From contig JBCCGR010000054.1 of the NCBI GenBank assembly GCA_039029195.1, positions 1-32,027 of the forward strand: a DNA stretch of 32,027 nt, in the 5' to 3' direction. Origin of the DNA: JBCCGR01 sp039029195. Its GTDB lineage: Bacteria > Pseudomonadota > Alphaproteobacteria > Rhizobiales > Rhizobiaceae. Below the pieces are notes generated by a model that saw nothing but the letters and a program-made list of their open reading frames with translations, was not told where the DNA came from and ran no database searches. Positions 15,703 to 23,772 of the stretch are shown piece after piece (the first letter of the stretch is position 1; each line of letters starts with the position of its first letter). A program made the translations under genes and the position numbers.

Positions 15703-16408
15703 TAAAAAGCGCAATCTGGCAGGAACATTGCTCTCAAACACAGGCCAGAAGATTTTGCGCAATCCTTCAATCGCGGGTGGCACCGCAGCGTGTACTGTTT
15801 CGGTGGCACTGATTTGCGCCAATGCCCTGTGGTACCAGCCGCAGCAACACCCCTCCCCCTTGTTTTCCACTCGCGATGGCATGACCACCAAGTCAATCGC
15901 CCCTGCATCGAAAAGAGTCACAAACACCATCGCACCGGAAATCCGGGAAATGGTCTCCGAGATTCAAACGGCTCTGCAGGACAAAGGCTACTATGAAGGC
16001 CGTGTCGACGGCATTCTGGGTTCGCGAACCCGCGCTGCAATTGAAGAGTTTCAGGAACAGGCGGATCTGGAGATCAACGGACGCCCGTCCGCCAAACTGC
16101 TGACTTACATTCTTGTTTCGCCGCAGTCTCTTTCGCGCGTGAAACCCACAAATGTCGTTGCAGTCGAAACAGCTACTCCCACGCCAAAAGCCGTTGAAAC
16201 CGCAGATGATGAAAAACGCGACATGATCGCAAAGATCCAGTCTGGCCTGCGCAATTATGGCGACGAAACCATTGTGGTTGACGGTATCTTTGGTGAACAG
16301 ACAGCCAGTGCGATCCGCCGCTTTCAGCTCGATTTCGGGATGGAAATTACCGGCGAGCCGAGCAAGTCTTTGTTGCTCAAGCTCAAGGAAATCGGCGCTA
16401 TTGGATAG
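15683..16408 (+). CDS. Membrane-anchored protein with two peptidoglycan-binding domains
   Basis: A 241-residue protein: short basic cytoplasmic N-terminus, one transmembrane helix (about 32-50, IAGGTAACTVSVALICANAL), a linker, then two PG_binding_1 domains at about 95-150 (SEIQTALQDKGYYEGRVDGILGSRTRAAIEEFQ) and 178-238 (AKIQSGLRNYG...VVDGIFGEQTASAIRRFQ). No hydrolase domain is visible, so it probably tethers the inner membrane to the cell wall. ATG 15683 has AGGGGA 7 nt upstream and lies inside the end of the kinase gene, so the two are cotranscribed; this suggests a shared role in envelope growth or division. Confidence 0.88.
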   Translation: MPANQLSKKRNLAGTLLSNTGQKILRNPSIAGGTAACTVSVALICANALWYQPQQHPSPLFSTRDGMTTKSIAPASKRVTNTIAPEIREMVSEIQTALQDKGYYEGRVDGILGSRTRAAIEEFQEQADLEINGRPSAKLLTYILVSPQSLSRVKPTNVVAVETATPTPKAVETADDEKRDMIAKIQSGLRNYGDETIVVDGIFGEQTASAIRRFQLDFGMEITGEPSKSLLLKLKEIGAIG

Positions 16409-16417
16409 TGTATCCGC

Positions 16418-16765
16418 ATGCGACTGACATCATCACTATGGGTTTCGGCGCTGATCCGCCGTGCAACCGGAGAAGGCGCATTTGCCACCATCGTCAACAA
16501 GGGTGCCGAAAGCGCAGGCGCAATATTTGTGATTGTTGACGACTATTCCGGTGAAATTGCGCTCTACGGACCTGCCCCCCAGATGGTGTTTGAACCGGAC
16601 GAAGCAGGCGAGCGGCGCTTCACCCTTGCCGGGCGATACTCAGATCGCGAAGAACTTGTCAAAAAGATAGATCGGGAACGATCGTTTGATCCCGACCTCT
16701 GGATCGTCGAGATCGAAGACCGGTCCGGTCCGCACTTTCTTGACGTGGTTGACCCCGACGCTTGA
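16418..16765 (+). CDS. DUF1491 family protein
   Basis: A soluble 115-residue protein of unknown function. It shows the family pattern: MRLTSSLWVSALIRRATGEGAFATIVNKGAESAGAIFV at the N-terminus, then LYGPAPQM and a C-terminal FDPDLWIVEIED block. It starts 9 nt after the preceding stop and completes a three-gene run with the kinase and the peptidoglycan-binding protein. No catalytic motif is evident. Confidence 0.9.
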   Translation: MRLTSSLWVSALIRRATGEGAFATIVNKGAESAGAIFVIVDDYSGEIALYGPAPQMVFEPDEAGERRFTLAGRYSDREELVKKIDRERSFDPDLWIVEIEDRSGPHFLDVVDPDA

Positions 16766-16790
16766 CCTGCGGAGCGGGAACTCCTGAAAT

Positions 16791-18044
16791 TCAGTGCGAC
16801 CCTGTCAATCGGGCATCAGCGGATGCCGACTTCTCTGACGGATTTAGGCTTCTCCACTGCCCTGCCAAGCGAGTGTCAGGCGCCCCGTCGCTCGACACCA
16901 CTGGAACGTGCTGAGATTTCCTCTGTCGCTCCGTATCCTGTTCAAGCCACTGATTGACTGTTTCGCGACAATCCACGGGGGACAGGCTTTCATAAATATC
17001 GCGGATGCGCCGCATGTTGTGAAAGGAAAGTCCAACGGCTGGAAGAGCAAGCATAATCGCGCTGGTCGCCTGATGTTCAGGCATATCCGATGCTTTCAAC
17101 GCAATGGCGAGTTTGTCGCCAAAACCATCTTCAAAAAGACTATGACAGGTTTCCCGGGACAATCCGAAATAGCTCTGCAGAGCGGTCGTCTGATCCTGTC
17201 GATGGTTTTTTGAGGCCGCTTCTCCAAATGCTGCGTGAAAGGCCTCCGCCGTCTGCGGCTGTTCCTGTTCACCCTCTTCGGAGGGAAGCAGGCTTTTACC
17301 GGCGCGTTTGGCAAGGTCCTTGAGTTCCGCGGTAAGCTGCGCCGAAATCTGTCCAGCGGCGGCAAATATCGCTTCCTCAGCCGCATCAGCAGTTTCAAAT
17401 TCGTCTGTTTCGTCGGCTATTGGCAAAGGTTCCTGCGCAACTTCTTCCGAGCGGACATCCGTCTTCAGGCTGTCTGTTAGAAGCTGGAGGTCGAGTTCTG
17501 CCGAGATCTTTTCCTCTGACGCGGCTTCAGAATCAGACGTGATCGCCTCGAGTTCGACGCGCTGGTCAACGGAAAAGACGGCCGCCTCATTGTCGAGCAA
17601 GCGCTGCGCAACGAGCCGATCGTTCAGGGAAATCAGCTTGGCGACAACGGATGGACCAACATCTTCCCTGTTCGCGATAACCCGGTGATGCACAGCCCCC
17701 TTCTTGTCGATTACTTGCATAAGATCAAATTGACCCAGCGCTCTCGAGCCAGCGAGAACTGGTGCTGCAATCGCCGGATCATCAATCGCCAGGAACAGCA
17801 GCACGGCTCGGGGTGTGTAATCACAATCCACCACGGCCTTGGCGACGCTGCGACGTGTCCGTTCATCCGCATAGGCAATCAGCGAATAGAAAAGCTCCTT
17901 GAATTCCTCGATCTGCATGCGCGAGGGCCGCTCCCGCTGGCAGAAGGTCTCACTGGCCGAAAGCAGCGCTTCGCTCTTACGCCGGTCTGTGCGATGCCCG
18001 TCCAGGCGTTTGAATGGGACTGCGGAATTCGCGGGTTCAGACAT
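16791..18044 (-). CDS. DUF2336 domain protein
   Basis: A 417-residue soluble protein of the alphaproteobacterial DUF2336 family, function unknown. The N-terminal half is helical and repeat-like (about 35-160: LFYSLIAYADERTRRSVAKAVVD, then VLLFLAIDDPAIAAPVLAGS), reminiscent of HEAT-type helical repeats that are common in this family. The middle (about 170-280) is acidic and low in complexity; a further helical part (about 285-360) precedes a polar tail. I chose ATG 18044, the first ATG that keeps the conserved start; the frame runs to a GTG at 18056. It converges on the DUF1491 gene with a 25-nt gap. Some relatives are cell-cycle or stress linked, but nothing here shows the role. Confidence 0.8.
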   Translation of the reverse strand: MSEPANSAVPFKRLDGHRTDRRKSEALLSASETFCQRERPSRMQIEEFKELFYSLIAYADERTRRSVAKAVVDCDYTPRAVLLFLAIDDPAIAAPVLAGSRALGQFDLMQVIDKKGAVHHRVIANREDVGPSVVAKLISLNDRLVAQRLLDNEAAVFSVDQRVELEAITSDSEAASEEKISAELDLQLLTDSLKTDVRSEEVAQEPLPIADETDEFETADAAEEAIFAAAGQISAQLTAELKDLAKRAGKSLLPSEEGEQEQPQTAEAFHAAFGEAASKNHRQDQTTALQSYFGLSRETCHSLFEDGFGDKLAIALKASDMPEHQATSAIMLALPAVGLSFHNMRRIRDIYESLSPVDCRETVNQWLEQDTERQRKSQHVPVVSSDGAPDTRLAGQWRSLNPSEKSASADARLTGSH

Positions 18045-18172
18045 AGGACTGCACACTCAATCATCTCTTTGTGCGCAGATTGCCGGAAAGATATTAGCAA
18101 CCGATTAACCATGTTTTTGATCGCAACGTGAACCGCTTGAGATCAATGGCCGCTGCACCTAGCGCAACCATG

Positions 18173-19087
18173 TTACTCTTTGGCGAGCGCCGGTACCGCC
18201 TTTAAATAGGCCGCAATCGCTTCGCGATCCGACTTTGGCAGACGCGCCATATTCTCCTGAACCTCCACCATGGAAGAACCAAACGAATCAAACTCGGGTG
18301 TGAAGGCCGTCTCAAGCGAATAGACGATGTCAGTAGCCGACCAATCGCCGATCCCGTCTTCGTGCGGTGTGATATTGGGGATCACTTCGTCGCCTTCCGG
18401 CGCTTTGCCACCGGCAAGCCATCGATCGAGCCGCATACCGCCCGCAGGATTTCGCGGTGTGTGGCACTCGCCGCAATGTGCGAGGGCCTCGACCAGATAT
18501 TGACCGCGCTTCAATTGTTCAGAAGGATTGTCGAACGCCAAAACAGGTTCAGTAGAAAAGAACAATAATTTCCAGAGCCCAACACCCCGCCGCACATTGA
18601 ACGGGAACGGGACATCATGGGTTTTCGACGCCGTTTTATCAGCAGGCAGAGTTTGAAAATAGGCCCAAAGGTCGGCCACATCGCCATGGGTCATGCGCGC
18701 ATAGGTGCCAAACGGAAACGCCGGAAAATAATGAGCGCCGTCAGGCGTGGTTCCCAGCAAAACCGCATTGGCGAAGTCGCCAAGGCTCCAGCTACCGACG
18801 CCATGTTCTTTGTCAGTTGAAATGTTGGGTGCGAAAAATGTACCGAATGGGGTCGCGAAGCCGCGACCGCCTGTCAGTGTCAACTGCGCATCACCCTTGG
18901 CTTTGGGTGCCGAATGACATGACGCGCAGCCCGCCGCCCAGAAGACATTTTCACCTTTGGCAGCATCGCCCGCTGGAAACGCTGCAATCTGTTGTTCAGA
19001 CAAGGTTGCGGGTGCGCTCAGCACCCACAAAACAATTGCGGCCACCAACCCTATTATTAAGCAAGCAGCCGCAATCTTTTTCAGCAT
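18173..19087 (-). CDS. Dihaem cytochrome c, membrane anchored
   Basis: A 304-residue c-type cytochrome. An uncleaved or signal-type N-terminal helix (about 4-24) is followed by two cytochrome c domains with haem motifs CASCH (54-58) and CGECH (205-209). The blocks TPFGTFFAPNIS and GDWSATDIVYSLETAFTPEFDSFG resemble the cytochrome subunits of alcohol, aldehyde and sorbitol dehydrogenases and related electron carriers; Met ligands are plausible but not assigned. It acts in the periplasm as an electron carrier. The cytochrome c' gene lies 17 nt upstream on the same strand, so they form an operon. No partner dehydrogenase is in the window. Confidence 0.9.
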   Translation of the reverse strand: MLKKIAAACLIIGLVAAIVLWVLSAPATLSEQQIAAFPAGDAAKGENVFWAAGCASCHSAPKAKGDAQLTLTGGRGFATPFGTFFAPNISTDKEHGVGSWSLGDFANAVLLGTTPDGAHYFPAFPFGTYARMTHGDVADLWAYFQTLPADKTASKTHDVPFPFNVRRGVGLWKLLFFSTEPVLAFDNPSEQLKRGQYLVEALAHCGECHTPRNPAGGMRLDRWLAGGKAPEGDEVIPNITPHEDGIGDWSATDIVYSLETAFTPEFDSFGSSMVEVQENMARLPKSDREAIAAYLKAVPALAKE

Positions 19088-19104
19088 TGTCGCGCTATCC
19101 GGAC

Positions 19105-19545
19105 TTACTTCTTAACGCGATAGCCTTCGTGGCAGGACTTACAGTTCGCAGCCGCTTTGCCGAAAGCGGCCTGGAATGCCGCTTTGTCGGCCAGATCAGA
19201 GCTGGCGCCCTCACCCGCATCAGCTTCGAACTTGGCAAGGGCGGCCTTGAAGCCCGCCATATCTTCCCAAATCTTCGGACTGGAAGTGGTTTTGCCACCT
19301 GTCTCAGATCCGGCAGGGAAAAGATCCGCAATCCCGATGGCCGCCGAGTGCATCGCAGTCATCACGGCCTTACCAGCTTTTGGATTGTAGTCCATTTCAC
19401 CTTTGAGCATCGCACCACCCAAACCGGCGGCAGCACCAACACTCTGCATAATCGCCTTACGCGCGGCGATTGGATCATCAGCGGCGGTCGCTGATGTCAC
19501 AAGCATCACCGTTGCAGATGACAGCATTAGAAATAGTTTCTTCAC
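19105..19545 (-). CDS. Cytochrome c' (class II)
   Basis: A periplasmic cytochrome of 146 residues with a signal peptide (about 1-21, cut after TSATA) and one haem site near the C-terminus, CKSCH at 135-139, the class II arrangement in a four-helix bundle. The family is mostly pentacoordinate and binds NO or CO, and in several bacteria it protects against nitric oxide; some members are low-spin electron carriers. Here the mature N-terminus (ADDPIAARKAIMQSVGAAAGLGGAMLKGE) is typical. It is the promoter-proximal gene of a two-gene unit with the dihaem cytochrome. Confidence 0.92.
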   Translation of the reverse strand: MKKLFLMLSSATVMLVTSATAADDPIAARKAIMQSVGAAAGLGGAMLKGEMDYNPKAGKAVMTAMHSAAIGIADLFPAGSETGGKTTSSPKIWEDMAGFKAALAKFEADAGEGASSDLADKAAFQAAFGKAAANCKSCHEGYRVKK

Positions 19546-19647
19546 GGTCGTTCCCTCCTATTTGTGGCAAGTTCGCGGTCGCCACGATGAGTGTGCCACA
19601 AAAAACAACAGGAAGATGCCGATCACGGGTTTGTGAGCAATCACAGT

Positions 19648-19668
19648 CGGTGAACAATCTGTTCACCG
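19648..19668. promoter_or_regulatory. Inverted repeat between cytochrome c' and sodB
   Basis: CGGTGAACA (19648-19656), ATC, TGTTCACCG (19660-19668): a perfect 9-bp inverted repeat with a 3-nt centre. It sits about 100 nt upstream of the cytochrome c' start and 17 nt past the sodB stop. No T tract follows on the minus strand, so it fits an operator for the cytochrome unit better than a sodB terminator, although a hairpin that stabilises the sodB mRNA end is possible. Confidence 0.5.
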
Positions 19669-19684
19669 ATTGCAATCCAGTCAA

Positions 19685-20287
19685 TCAGGCCGTTGCAGCC
19701 TCGTACATCTCAGCCACATAGTCCCAGTTGATGAGATGGTCGACAAACGCTTCGAGGTATTTCGGGCGGGCATTGCGGTAGTCGATGTAATAGGAATGCT
19801 CCCAAACATCGCAGCCAAGAATGGGTGCAGCGCCGTGCACCAACGGATTCTCGCCGTTCGGTGTCTTCATGACTTCGAGCTTGCCATCTTTCACAGCCAG
19901 CCAGCACCAGCCTGATCCAAACTGGGTCATGCCTGCATTGATGAAGTCTTCGCGGAACTTGTCGTAGCCGCCGAGATCAGACGCGATCGCTGCTTCAAGG
20001 TTACCTGGCATCGATGTTCCGCCACCGCTGCCTTTCATCCAATTCCAGAAATGGATGTGATTGTAGTGCTGGGCTGCATTGTTGAAGAGACCAGCATTGG
20101 TGCCGAAGCTTTCTTTGACGATTTCTTCCAGCGATTTGTCAGACATGCCAGCCGCTTCCGCCAGCTTGTTGCCATTGTCTACATAGGCTTTGTGGTGCTT
20201 GTCGTGATGATATTCCAACGTCTCAGCGGACATGAATTCACCAAGCGAATCATATGCATAAGGAAGGTCAGGTAATTCAAAGGCCAT
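19685..20287 (-). CDS. sodB: Superoxide dismutase, Fe-type
   Basis: Cytosolic enzyme converting superoxide to oxygen and hydrogen peroxide. The product is 200 residues, full length, with metal ligands His27 (EYHHDKHH), His77 (HYNHIHFWNW), Asp160 and His164 (DVWEHSYYIDY). Gln73 in AAQ before the second ligand, rather than a Gln in the C-terminal domain, points to the iron type. The start ATG 20287 follows a purine-rich AAGGAGAG about 6 nt upstream. It is probably monocistronic, with a 142-nt gap to the upstream aminotransferase. Confidence 0.95.
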   Translation of the reverse strand: MAFELPDLPYAYDSLGEFMSAETLEYHHDKHHKAYVDNGNKLAEAAGMSDKSLEEIVKESFGTNAGLFNNAAQHYNHIHFWNWMKGSGGGTSMPGNLEAAIASDLGGYDKFREDFINAGMTQFGSGWCWLAVKDGKLEVMKTPNGENPLVHGAAPILGCDVWEHSYYIDYRNARPKYLEAFVDHLINWDYVAEMYEAATA

Positions 20288-20429
20288 GTTGGCTCTCCTT
20301 GTTGTTCAGCGGGCGCCGCAGGCCCGGTTCGCGTTTACTTCTGAAATCTCTCTTAGGTGTTTTCAGACCGATTTGAAACGATATTTGGATGGCCGATGGA
20401 CGGTCTATTTGGCCGCCAAACAGCCGACA

Positions 20430-21284
20430 TCAGCCGTGCGCCCACTCCCAGTATAGTTCGCGGGCCTTTTTCGCCACTGGACCAGGCTGCAGGTCGCGAT
20501 CTTCAAACTGTGTAATCGGCGACACTTTTGAGAAGTTTCCGGTCGAGAACAGTTCGTCTGCCTCTTTGAAGTCATTCACCTGCAACGTGGTTTCGTTCAC
20601 TTCGTAGCCAGCTTCCCGCAACAGATAAATGGTCCGCGATCTGGTAATGCCAGAAAGGAATGTGCCATTTGCAGCAGGAGTGAAAACAACACCGTCCCTG
20701 ACCATAAAAATGTTCGCCGTTGCGAGCTCGGCGACATTTCCAAGCATGTCCATCAGAAGCGCGTTCGCGAACCCACGATCATTGGCTTCCATGATGGCAC
20801 GTGCATTGTTGGGATAGAGACAACCGGCCTTGGCATCCACCGGCATGCATTCTTTTGTCGGGCGGCGGAATGGAGAAACTGTTACCGAAAATCCGGTTGG
20901 TGGAGGCATTGGCGTATCATACAGCGATAAACAAAACTCCGTGGTATCGGGATCAAGCGAAACTGCGGTCGGTCCGCCATCGGTCGCCCAATACATTGGG
21001 CGGATATACAGCGCTTGTTCTTTGGTGAACTTCTTGATCCCCTCAAGAGCAAGTTCAACGATTTCCTCACTCTTCATGGTCGGTTTCATCCGCATCGTTT
21101 CAGCAGACTTGTTCACACGCTGACAATGTAGGTCAAGGTCAGGTGCCACACCCTCGAAAGACCGCGCTCCGTCAAACACACTGGACCCTAGCCACGTCGC
21201 ATGATCCCTCACACCAAACAGGGGAAGGTTCCCATCATGCCATTCGCCCTTATAGAATGTCTTTGTCTCGGAAAATTCAGGCAT
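20430..21284 (-). CDS. ilvE: Branched-chain amino acid aminotransferase
   Basis: PLP-dependent fold-type IV transaminase catalysing the last step of Leu, Ile and Val synthesis. The 284-residue protein has the N-terminal block KGEWHDGNLPLFGVRDHATWLGSSVFDGARSFEG (12-45), PLP-binding Lys152 in DAKAGCLYPNNARAI, the conserved VAELATANIFMV (184-195) with Glu186, and GTFLSGITR near 213 for the phosphate cup. It matches the short alphaproteobacterial IlvE type; related D-amino-acid or aminodeoxychorismate enzymes share the fold, so substrate is not certain. ATG 21284 has AAGGA upstream; the in-frame extension to 21374 lacks family sequence. It is transcribed away from the haloacid dehalogenase gene. 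Confidence 0.9.
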   Translation of the reverse strand: MPEFSETKTFYKGEWHDGNLPLFGVRDHATWLGSSVFDGARSFEGVAPDLDLHCQRVNKSAETMRMKPTMKSEEIVELALEGIKKFTKEQALYIRPMYWATDGGPTAVSLDPDTTEFCLSLYDTPMPPPTGFSVTVSPFRRPTKECMPVDAKAGCLYPNNARAIMEANDRGFANALLMDMLGNVAELATANIFMVRDGVVFTPAANGTFLSGITRSRTIYLLREAGYEVNETTLQVNDFKEADELFSTGNFSKVSPITQFEDRDLQPGPVAKKARELYWEWAHG

Positions 21285-21420
21285 TTCGTTCCTTGCTCGA
21301 TCACGGAAAGGGGATTTGGTTGAGGCAATCTGGCGCGATCTTGCCCTTGACGCAATCACTTTCGTTGTTTCCAATCACCGCAGCAAATATCCATCAGATA
21401 TCAGGCCTCTGGAGAGATTT

Positions 21421-22083
21421 ATGGCGCACGCCGCATTTGTTTTTGATGCCTACGGAACCCTGTTCGACGTCCACTCGGCAGTGCGAAAGCACGCGGATGC
21501 CATCGGACCTGATGCATCGCTGCTCTCAGAAATCTGGCGCTCCAAGCAACTGGAATATTCCTGGGTGCTCACTCTTATGGGAAAGTACGAGGAGTTCTGG
21601 TCGCTCACGACCAAAGCACTCGATTTTGCCTTTGACAAGGTTCCTGGAGCCGACCGTTCCGCGAGACAGGCATTGCTTGACGCCTATTGGACGCTCGATT
21701 GTTATCCGGAGGTTCCTCAGGTGATGCGCGCGCTGAAAGACAAAGGTGCGCGACTTGGCGTTCTCTCCAATGGCTCAACTGACATGCTGAATGCGGCGGT
21801 CGAATCGGCTGGCATCAGCCATTTGATGGATGATGTGATTTCGGTTGATCGGGTCAGCCGTTTCAAAGCGGTGCCCGAAGTCTATGAAATGGTGACCACC
21901 GATTACAGGCTTTATCCTGAGGCCGTTTCGTTCCAATCATCAAACCGTTGGGACGTGGCGGCGGCCAGTAATTTTGGCTTCCGCACGGTCTGGATCAACC
22001 GTACGAAACAACCCGATGAGTATAAGGATTACTCACCCGCGCTGGTGCTGGAAGACCTGAACGGTCTTCCAGATCTTGAATAG
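21421..22083 (+). CDS. (S)-2-haloacid dehalogenase, type II (HAD superfamily)
   Basis: HAD-family hydrolase of 220 residues. The nucleophile is Asp9 in FVFDAYGTLFD; Arg40 in IWRSKQLEYSW matches the halide-binding Arg of L-2-haloacid dehalogenases; SNGS and FQSSNRWDVAAASNFGFRTVWINR supply the second and fourth motifs (Ser, Asn and Asp in the typical places). The motif III Lys is kept (RFKAVPEVY), but the following Pro is Ala. These residues suggest a true dehalogenase active site rather than a phosphatase, although physiological substrates in these organisms are often unknown. ATG 21421 has GGAGAG upstream. It abuts the convergent DUF853 gene with no spacing. Confidence 0.92.
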   Translation: MAHAAFVFDAYGTLFDVHSAVRKHADAIGPDASLLSEIWRSKQLEYSWVLTLMGKYEEFWSLTTKALDFAFDKVPGADRSARQALLDAYWTLDCYPEVPQVMRALKDKGARLGVLSNGSTDMLNAAVESAGISHLMDDVISVDRVSRFKAVPEVYEMVTTDYRLYPEAVSFQSSNRWDVAAASNFGFRTVWINRTKQPDEYKDYSPALVLEDLNGLPDLE

Positions 22084-23601
22084 TCAGAAGCCTCGCTTCA
22101 GACCGCCGAGAATGCCGCGCACCAATGCGCGCCCAAGTGAGCTTGCAACCGACCGTGTTATCGACTTGATGGCGGCTTCAGCCACAGTTTGACGACGATA
22201 GCCACCGCGGCGCTCGCGTCCACGCGCCCGGCTGCCCCGGCGGCGGATTTTTTCTTCATCCTCGCGCTGGCGCTCAGCTTCTTCGGCAGCAGCGCGTTCT
22301 TCGGCACGCTTGGCCAGAATTTCAGACGCCGACTCCCGATCCACGGATTCGTCATACTGGCCCGCAACTGGGCTCATGTTCATGATTTTCTTCCGTTCAC
22401 TGGCCGTGATTGGCCCAAGGCGGGATTCTGGCGGACGAATGAGCGTGCGCTGCACGACTGACGGAACGCCTTTCTTTAGGAGTGTCGAAACCAGCGCTTC
22501 ACCAACGCCGAGCTGGGTGATTGTTTCAAACGCATCGAAGTCTTTGTTAGGACGGAAAGTTTCTGCGGCAGTTTTGACGGCCTTTTGTTCACGTGGCGTG
22601 TAGGCCCGTAGCGCGTGCTGCACCCGGTTGCCCAATTGCGCCAGGACCCCATCCGGCACGTCCAACGGGTTCTGGGTGACGAAATAGACACCAACACCCT
22701 TGGAACGGATCAGCTTGACCACCTGCTCCACGCGTTCGACCAGAATGCGCGGGGCTTCATCGAAGAGCAAATGCGCTTCATCGAAGAAGAACACCAGACG
22801 TGGCCGGTCCGGATCGCCAACTTCGGGCAATTCCTCGAACAATTCGGACAGCAGCCACAGCAGGAACGTCGCATAAAGGCGTGGCGACATCATCAGCTTG
22901 TCGGCAGCAAGGATGTTGACCGCTCCACGGCCATCACGTGTGGTCCGCATAATGTCGCGCACATCAAGCGCTGGTTCGCCGAAGAAGTTCTTGCCGCCTT
23001 GTTCTTCCAGAACCAACAACGAGCGCTGGATCGCCCCAACCGACTGCTTCGTCACATTGCCATAACGCCTTGAAATATCACTGGCATTTTCAGCAATGTG
23101 ATTCAGCATGGATTGCAGGTCTTCCATATCAAGAAGCAGCAAACCCTCTTCGTCCGCAATCCGGAACGCTATGTTCAACACGCCTTCCTGCGCATCGGAA
23201 AGGTCCATTAGCCGTGACAAAAGCAGCGGACCCATGTCTGAAATGGTAGTCCGGATCGGATGGCCCTGATCACCAAACAAATCCCAGAATACAACCGGGA
23301 ATTCATTTGGCTGGTAGTTGTCGAGACCGATATCGTCGGCCCGTTTGATCAGAAAATCTTCCATGTTGCCCTGCTCGGCAAGGCCCGAAAGATCACCTTT
23401 AACGTCCGCACAAAACACCGGAACGCCGGCGTTGGAAAAGCCTTCAGTCAGGATCTGAAGCGTCACTGTTTTGCCGGTGCCGGTGGCTCCCGTGATCAGC
23501 CCGTGCCGGTTCGCCAGCTTGAGGTTCAAATACTCCGCTTTTTGCAGGGAATCATCGGGTTTCCTGCTGGTTCCCAGATAGATGTTGCCTTCTTCAATCA
23601 T
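22084..23601 (-). CDS. HerA-like ATPase, DUF853/YjgR family
   Basis: P-loop ATPase of 505 residues related to the HerA/FtsK helicase group and to E. coli YjgR (about 500 residues). Walker A is GATGTGKT (38-45), Walker B is VFFFDEAH (near 275), and the sensor motif VYFVTQNPLDVPDGVLAQLGNRVQHALRAYTPREQKA follows. After residue 405 there is a basic and acidic coiled-coil segment rich in Arg and Glu and a Gly/Arg end. The function of YjgR proteins is not established; DNA or protein translocation is likely by fold. I chose ATG 23601, where homologues begin; the frame stays open to 23715. Confidence 0.9.
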   Translation of the reverse strand: MIEEGNIYLGTSRKPDDSLQKAEYLNLKLANRHGLITGATGTGKTVTLQILTEGFSNAGVPVFCADVKGDLSGLAEQGNMEDFLIKRADDIGLDNYQPNEFPVVFWDLFGDQGHPIRTTISDMGPLLLSRLMDLSDAQEGVLNIAFRIADEEGLLLLDMEDLQSMLNHIAENASDISRRYGNVTKQSVGAIQRSLLVLEEQGGKNFFGEPALDVRDIMRTTRDGRGAVNILAADKLMMSPRLYATFLLWLLSELFEELPEVGDPDRPRLVFFFDEAHLLFDEAPRILVERVEQVVKLIRSKGVGVYFVTQNPLDVPDGVLAQLGNRVQHALRAYTPREQKAVKTAAETFRPNKDFDAFETITQLGVGEALVSTLLKKGVPSVVQRTLIRPPESRLGPITASERKKIMNMSPVAGQYDESVDRESASEILAKRAEERAAAEEAERQREDEEKIRRRGSRARGRERRGGYRRQTVAEAAIKSITRSVASSLGRALVRGILGGLKRGF

Positions 23602-23772
23602 TCCCCGTCGCTCCCTCGTTCCGGGCCGTCTCCACTTGTCTGTTCTTATAGGTACGCTGCCCTTCCATCGCAATTCGTTTCGCGCCGAGTTTGGGTCGAC
23701 GTCCCAATCTGACACGCCAAAGATGGCACGTTGATTGCAGTTGAAAACGCAAACAGTTGCGGGAATTGGCGC

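Noticed and set aside
19648..19668. Inverted repeat as the Rho-independent terminator of sodB
   Set aside because: On the minus strand the stem is followed by ACTGTGATT and not by a T run; I list it as a possible regulatory site instead.
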